Source: Erwinia sorbitola (GTDB taxonomy: Bacteria > Pseudomonadota > Gammaproteobacteria > Enterobacterales > Enterobacteriaceae). From it: 64,000 nucleotides of DNA. Positions 60,383 through 64,000 of the stretch are shown here, piece after piece. The notes beneath the pieces were generated by a model, which was not told the DNA's origin, ran no database searches, and saw nothing but the letters and a program-made list of their open reading frames with translations. The position numbers and the translations under genes were made by a program. The stretch spans positions 3,537,501 to 3,601,500 of the forward strand of contig NZ_CP046509.1 of NCBI RefSeq assembly GCF_009738185.1, in the 5' to 3' direction. Each line of letters opens with the position of its first letter. Position 1 is the stretch's first letter.

Positions 60383-61366
60383 ATGGCGTCTGAAAATAAG
60401 AGTTGGGTTACTGCGGCTGACGTTGCCCGCCTTGCCGGTGTTTCACGGTCTGCCGTCTCCCGCACCTTTACCCCTGGCGCTTCCGTTTCCGAGCCAACGC
60501 GCAAGAAAGTCATGGCTGCCGCCAGTGAGCTGGGCTATCAGGTTAATATCATTGCCCGCACGATGATCACCGGAAACAGTAATTTTGTCGGTATCATTAC
60601 CGCCGGTTTTGATAATCCGTTTCGCAGTAAACTGCTTGCCCCGCTGGTTCATCATCTGGCGCTACAGGGGTTTATTCCCCTGCTGATGAATGCCGACGAT
60701 CCGCAGCAGTTAGCCCCTTCTCTGCGCCAGTTGCTCAGTTATCACGTTACCGGGGTGATCCTCACCTCCGGCGCGCCGCCTCTGTCGCTGGCCGAAGAGT
60801 ATCTGTCGAAGAAAATCCCGGTCACCCTGATCAACCGCCATGCGGATCTGCCCGGTGCCGATCGTATATGCAGCGATAATGCCCAGGGTGCCGGGCTGGT
60901 TTCCGCACTGTTCAGCCAGCAGGGGCTGCATCGGCTGGCTTTTATTGGCGAAGATGCCGCAAACTTCAGTACATCCCAGCGCTGGCAGGCCTTCCATCAG
61001 TGCCAGCCGCAGGCGGTTGCACTATTCTGCCCGAACGGAGGCTATCAGGCTGGATGGGATGCCGCAGAAAAGCTGCTGGCTGACTACCCCGATCGCCAGG
61101 GACTGTTCTGCGCGACTGATATGCTGGCGATGGGCGCACTGGATTATCTACGTCAGCATCCGGCTTTTTCAGCCATCAAAGTTGTCGGTTTTGATGATAT
61201 TCCTCAGGCATCATTCGCCGCCTATCAGCTCACCACAATCCAGCAAGATACCGACCAACTTGCCCTACTTGCCGTTCATTCGCTGCTGGAACGCCTCAAG
61301 AACTTTTCTCAACCCTCCCAACAAAAAACCGTCCCTGTACAGCTGATCCGCCGTCATTCCGCCTGA
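60383..61366 (+). CDS. LacI-family transcriptional regulator
   Basis: Repressor with an N-terminal LacI HTH (TAADVARLAGVSRSAVSRTFTPGASVSEPTRKKVMAAASELGYQVN) and a periplasmic-binding-like effector domain (FVGIITAGFDNPFRSKLLAPLV; ICSDNAQGAGLVSALF; CATDMLAMGALDYL; VVGFDDIPQASFAAYQLTTIQQD). 327 residues from the ATG at 60383, which has GGGAG upstream; a GTG six bases earlier would overlap that ribosome site. A 14-bp palindrome in front of the next gene is a likely operator. The effector is probably a sugar or polyol phosphate or its product, by context. Confidence 0.92.
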   Translation: MASENKSWVTAADVARLAGVSRSAVSRTFTPGASVSEPTRKKVMAAASELGYQVNIIARTMITGNSNFVGIITAGFDNPFRSKLLAPLVHHLALQGFIPLLMNADDPQQLAPSLRQLLSYHVTGVILTSGAPPLSLAEEYLSKKIPVTLINRHADLPGADRICSDNAQGAGLVSALFSQQGLHRLAFIGEDAANFSTSQRWQAFHQCQPQAVALFCPNGGYQAGWDAAEKLLADYPDRQGLFCATDMLAMGALDYLRQHPAFSAIKVVGFDDIPQASFAAYQLTTIQQDTDQLALLAVHSLLERLKNFSQPSQQKTVPVQLIRRHSA

Positions 61367-61456
61367 TTTGAAAAATTTGTTTTATGTTATGGCGATCACG
61401 GAATAATATTTTCGTCTTCGTCATTATCCTGTCACGACTCTGTAACAAGTAAGTTT

Positions 61457-61482
61457 TATATTATCAATTGCACACGTGTGCA
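61457..61482 (+). promoter_or_regulatory. Promoter -10 box and LacI-type operator
   Basis: TATATT (61457–61462) is followed seven bases later by the perfect palindrome TGCACACGTGTGCA (61469–61482) with the central CG typical of LacI-family operators. It would cover +1 to +14, blocking the gene at 61496 and the transporter after it. Confidence 0.6.
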
Positions 61483-61495
61483 TATGGAGAAAAAC

Positions 61496-62305
61496 ATGGA
61501 ACACCTCTCGCCGCAGGATATTGAACAGCGCTATCAGTTCGCCTGTGAAGTGGCGATGGCCGCCGCAGATTGTGCCTTTGGATTTTACCAGCAGCGAAAC
61601 CAGCTGGAGGTCGAACACAAAGGCCAGGATTTGCAGGATGTGGTCAGCATCGCAGACCGGACGGTGGAAGCATTAGCCCGCAGCATGATTACAGGACGGT
61701 TTCCCGACGACGACTTTCTCGGCGAGGAGACGGGCGGCGGCGATGAAAATGCACGCTGCACCTGGGTGGTTGATCCGATTGACGGCACCAGCTGCTTTCT
61801 TAACGGGCTGCACAACTGGTGCGTTTCCATCGGCATCCTGGTAGCCGGGGAACCGACCATCGGCGTGGTATACGATCCAAATCACCGTGAGCTTTTTCGT
61901 GCCTGCAAAGGTAAAGGGGCCTGGGTCAATGATGCACCAATGCGCGTCCACAGCGGCACTACGGTAGCGGATGGCGTAATGGGCGTCGGTACCTCGCACC
62001 GCGTAACACCTGAGATATTCGTCCCCTTTATCAGCGCGCTGCTGCATGAAGGCGGCATGTTTATCCGCAGCGGATCCGGAGCGCTGATGACCGCCTGGGT
62101 GGCTGCGGGCCGTCTGATTGGCTATTACGAGCCGCATATGAATGCCTGGGATAGTCTGCCCGGTCTGGTGCTGGTGCGCGAAGCGGGCGGTATCAGCAAT
62201 GATTTCTTAGCCAATCACGGCCTGCTGCGCGGTAACCCGCTGCTGCTGGCCAATGAGACCCTCTATCGCCAGTTGAGCGGAATGATCGCCCACCCGCTGG
62301 CCTGA
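61496..62305 (+). CDS. Inositol-monophosphatase-family phosphatase
   Basis: Mg2+-dependent, lithium-type phosphatase of 269 residues. Motifs: FLGEETGGG (GEE metal ligands), VVDPIDGTSCFLNGL (DPIDGT) and the C-terminal NAWDSLPGLVLVREAGG (WD motif). Homologues act on inositol phosphates, histidinol phosphate or sugar phosphates. The start MEHLSPQDIEQRY is preceded by GGAG. It begins just downstream of the LacI-type operator and is followed by an OPA transporter, suggesting that an imported phosphate ester is its substrate. Confidence 0.9.
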   Translation: MEHLSPQDIEQRYQFACEVAMAAADCAFGFYQQRNQLEVEHKGQDLQDVVSIADRTVEALARSMITGRFPDDDFLGEETGGGDENARCTWVVDPIDGTSCFLNGLHNWCVSIGILVAGEPTIGVVYDPNHRELFRACKGKGAWVNDAPMRVHSGTTVADGVMGVGTSHRVTPEIFVPFISALLHEGGMFIRSGSGALMTAWVAAGRLIGYYEPHMNAWDSLPGLVLVREAGGISNDFLANHGLLRGNPLLLANETLYRQLSGMIAHPLA

Positions 62306-62417
62306 CGGTCAACCTGAAACCAATACGTGCTCACACTCTGATAACCCTACGCCATTATCGCCCTGAGAGGCGCGGCAAACGTCAGAAAGCGGTACGTTCT
62401 CTGTACGGAGATTTAAG

Positions 62418-63776
62418 ATGTCTGGATTGCTTAACTTCTTTAAAGCAGCACCTCCCGCGCCATCACCGGGGCGGTTTGATCAGCGGAAGTTTACCTTTCT
62501 GCGCTGGCAAACTTTCCTCGCGATGACGCTGGCTTATGTCACTTTCTATGTCTGTCGCCTGTCGTTTACCGTGGCTAAAAGCGCGCTGGTTGAGCTGGGC
62601 ATGACGCCGACAGAGCTTGGCATGATTGGCTCCGCGCTGTTCTTCTCTTACGCCATCGGCAAGCTGGTCAACGGTTTTATTGCTGACCATGCCAACGTAG
62701 TGCGTTTTATGAGTCTGGGGCTGCTGCTCAGTGCGGGGATGAACCTGCTGATGGGCTTTACCACCAACGCGCTGTGGCTGACGCTGTTCTGGGGGATCAA
62801 TGGCTGGGCGCAGTCGATGGGCGTTGGCCCCTGCGCTGTCTCACTGGCACGCTGGTACGGCAGCAAAGAGCGCGGCACCTTTTATTCCATGTGGTCAACC
62901 GCTCACAATATCGGCGAGGCCGTCACCTATATGGTAATTGCCAGCGTTATTGCCGGATTTGGCTGGCACGCAGGCTACTTCACCACGGCGATGCTGGGCG
63001 TGGCGGGGATTGTGGTGATCCTGCTGTTTATGCGCGACTCACCGCAGAGCGCCGGTTATCCGCCAATTAGCGTAATTCGCGATGAACCTCAGGAGATTGA
63101 AGAGCAGCAGGGTTCGGTTTTTAAAAATCAGCTGCTATCGCTGCGTAATCCGGCTCTCTGGCTGCTGGCTCTTGCTTCGGCGTTTATGTATATCGATCGC
63201 TACGCGGTCAACTCCTGGGGCATCTTCTTTCTGCAACAGGCCAAGCACTACACTACGGTGGAAGCCTCCGGGATCGTTGGCGTCAACGCCATCGCCGGAA
63301 TTGTCGGGACGATTCTCGCGGGGGTGCTTTCTGACCGCTTTTTCCCGCGTAACCGCAGTGTGATGGCAGGATTTATCAGCCTGCTGAACGTGGCAGGGCT
63401 GGCCCTGATGCTGTGGCTGCCGCGCAGTAACTACACCGATATCCTGTCGATGATACTGTTTGGCGCGACAATTGGTGCTCTGACATGCTTCCTCGGCGGG
63501 TTAATCGCTGTCGATATCTCCTCGAAAAAAGCCGCAGGTGCGGCACTCGGCACCATCGGTATTGCCAGCTATGCCGGAGCCGGTCTGGGGGAGTTTATTA
63601 CCGGGGTGATTATCGATCGTACCTCGGTCATTGAGGCCGGCAAAACGTTGTATAACTTCCATAGTCTGTCGCAGTTCTGGATCGGCTGTGGTCTGATTTC
63701 CACCCTGCTGTGCTTTATTACCGCCGGTATTGTTGCCCGCCGCCATAGTCTGGCGCAGGCTCATTCGGTTGGCTGA
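62418..63776 (+). CDS. OPA-family (UhpT/GlpT/PgtP-like) organophosphate:phosphate antiporter
   Basis: Twelve-helix MFS protein of the organophosphate:Pi antiporter family, 452 residues. YVTFYVCRLSFTVAKSAL in helix 1 and NGWAQSMGVGPCAVSLARWYGSKERGTFYSMWSTAHNIGEAV in the helix 4–5 region are family signatures with the phosphate-binding Arg positions. It probably imports a sugar- or inositol-phosphate in exchange for phosphate. The 112-bp gap to the upstream phosphatase suggests the same transcription unit. Substrate is unknown. Confidence 0.9.
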   Translation: MSGLLNFFKAAPPAPSPGRFDQRKFTFLRWQTFLAMTLAYVTFYVCRLSFTVAKSALVELGMTPTELGMIGSALFFSYAIGKLVNGFIADHANVVRFMSLGLLLSAGMNLLMGFTTNALWLTLFWGINGWAQSMGVGPCAVSLARWYGSKERGTFYSMWSTAHNIGEAVTYMVIASVIAGFGWHAGYFTTAMLGVAGIVVILLFMRDSPQSAGYPPISVIRDEPQEIEEQQGSVFKNQLLSLRNPALWLLALASAFMYIDRYAVNSWGIFFLQQAKHYTTVEASGIVGVNAIAGIVGTILAGVLSDRFFPRNRSVMAGFISLLNVAGLALMLWLPRSNYTDILSMILFGATIGALTCFLGGLIAVDISSKKAAGAALGTIGIASYAGAGLGEFITGVIIDRTSVIEAGKTLYNFHSLSQFWIGCGLISTLLCFITAGIVARRHSLAQAHSVG

Positions 63777-63817
63777 TTTATTTCGTTTTTTAATCTGACC
63801 TTATTGAAGGAATTATT

Positions 63818-64000
63818 ATGTTAACGATACAGACGGCGTTATCGCGCCTGGCATTTGCCCTGATTATGGTACCCGTGCTGAGTAGTCAGGTGGTGCAGGC
63901 AGCAGATTTCGAGCTGGAGAAGGTGGTTGAAGTCAGCCGCCACGGGGTGCGTCCGCCAACGCCGGATAACACTAAAGCGATGGAAGCCGGCACCGATCGC
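63818..64000 (+). CDS. Second histidine acid phosphatase, cut by window edge
   Basis: First 61 codons of a paralogue of the gene at 59024–60331. A signal peptide (MLTIQTALSRLAFALIMVPVLSSQVVQAADF) is followed by KVVEVSRHGVRPPTPDNTKAMEAGT, with the phosphohistidine motif RHGVRPP. AAGGAAT precedes the ATG. Forty-one bases after the OPA transporter, so it is probably part of the same operon. Confidence 0.88.
   Translation, partial: MLTIQTALSRLAFALIMVPVLSSQVVQAADFELEKVVEVSRHGVRPPTPDNTKAMEAGTDR

Noticed and set aside
1..64000. Prophage, insertion sequence, integrase or tRNA genes
   Set aside because: No transposase, integrase, phage structural gene or tRNA cloverleaf was recognised; accessory content is limited to the genes noted.

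Overview
The window is a continuous, gene-dense stretch of chromosome from an enteric gammaproteobacterium. Gene order follows the Escherichia coli segment hha–ffs–tesB–amtB/glnK–mdlAB–cof–queC–ppiD–hupB–lon–clpX/clpP–tig–bolA–ampG–cyo–yajR–panE–thiI–dxs–ribD–secDF–tgt–queA almost gene for gene. E. coli neighbours such as tsx, yajD, ybaA and malZ are missing and several local genes are inserted. Moderate G+C, the inserted genes and YPAL-like intergenic palindromes suggest a member of the Erwiniaceae (Erwinia/Pantoea type). This placement is inferred from gene order and remembered family sequences, not from a search.

Layout. 1–1.7 kb (minus): end of a zinc-type ABC importer (permease, ATPase, and a 41-residue membrane ORF coupled to the ATPase) behind a probable Zur operator. 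1.9–3.3 kb: an unknown gene, tomB-hha and the 4.5S RNA gene ffs. 3.3–11.4 kb: atl, ybaY, tesB, the nitrogen operon glnK-amtB behind a near-perfect sigma-54 promoter, the ABC exporter mdlA-mdlB and its neighbour decR. 11.5–19.2 kb: a DMT permease, cof, ybaE, queC, fadM, ybaV, ppiD, hupB. 19.4–27.9 kb: the proteostasis block lon, clpX, clpP, tig with clear sigma-32 promoters on lon and clpP. 28–36.2 kb: bolA, yajG, ampG and the cytochrome bo3 operon cyoABCDE. 36.3–46.2 kb: repeats, yajR, yajQ, panE-yajL, thiI, and the isoprenoid operon xseB-ispA-dxs followed by yajO. 46.2–50.3 kb: the riboflavin/thiamine operon nrdR-ribD-ribE-nusB-thiL-pgpA. 50.4–58.1 kb: yajI, two unknown small ORFs, the queuosine/secretion operon queA-tgt-yajC-secD-secF, acpH. 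58.2–64 kb: a 2-Cys peroxiredoxin with an OxyR-like site, then an accessory organophosphate locus with two histidine acid phosphatases, a LacI-type regulator, an inositol-monophosphatase-family enzyme and an OPA-type sugar-phosphate transporter.

The most unusual part is 22.0–25.5 kb. Where E. coli has one clpX between clpP and lon, this chromosome has two clpX genes in the same direction, almost identical through their middle 950 bp. A ClpP-like paralogue lies between them in the opposite orientation. The paralogue keeps the nucleophilic Ser and the His, has Asn at the position of the catalytic Asp, and lacks the canonical axial-loop N-terminus. This suggests a second or modified ClpXP machine. 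Other points of interest are the Zur-box/mini-protein arrangement, a Cys-rich 29-codon ORF upstream of an unknown 74-residue protein, a 40-bp tandem repeat inside the queA-tgt operon, and the organophosphate locus with its own operator.
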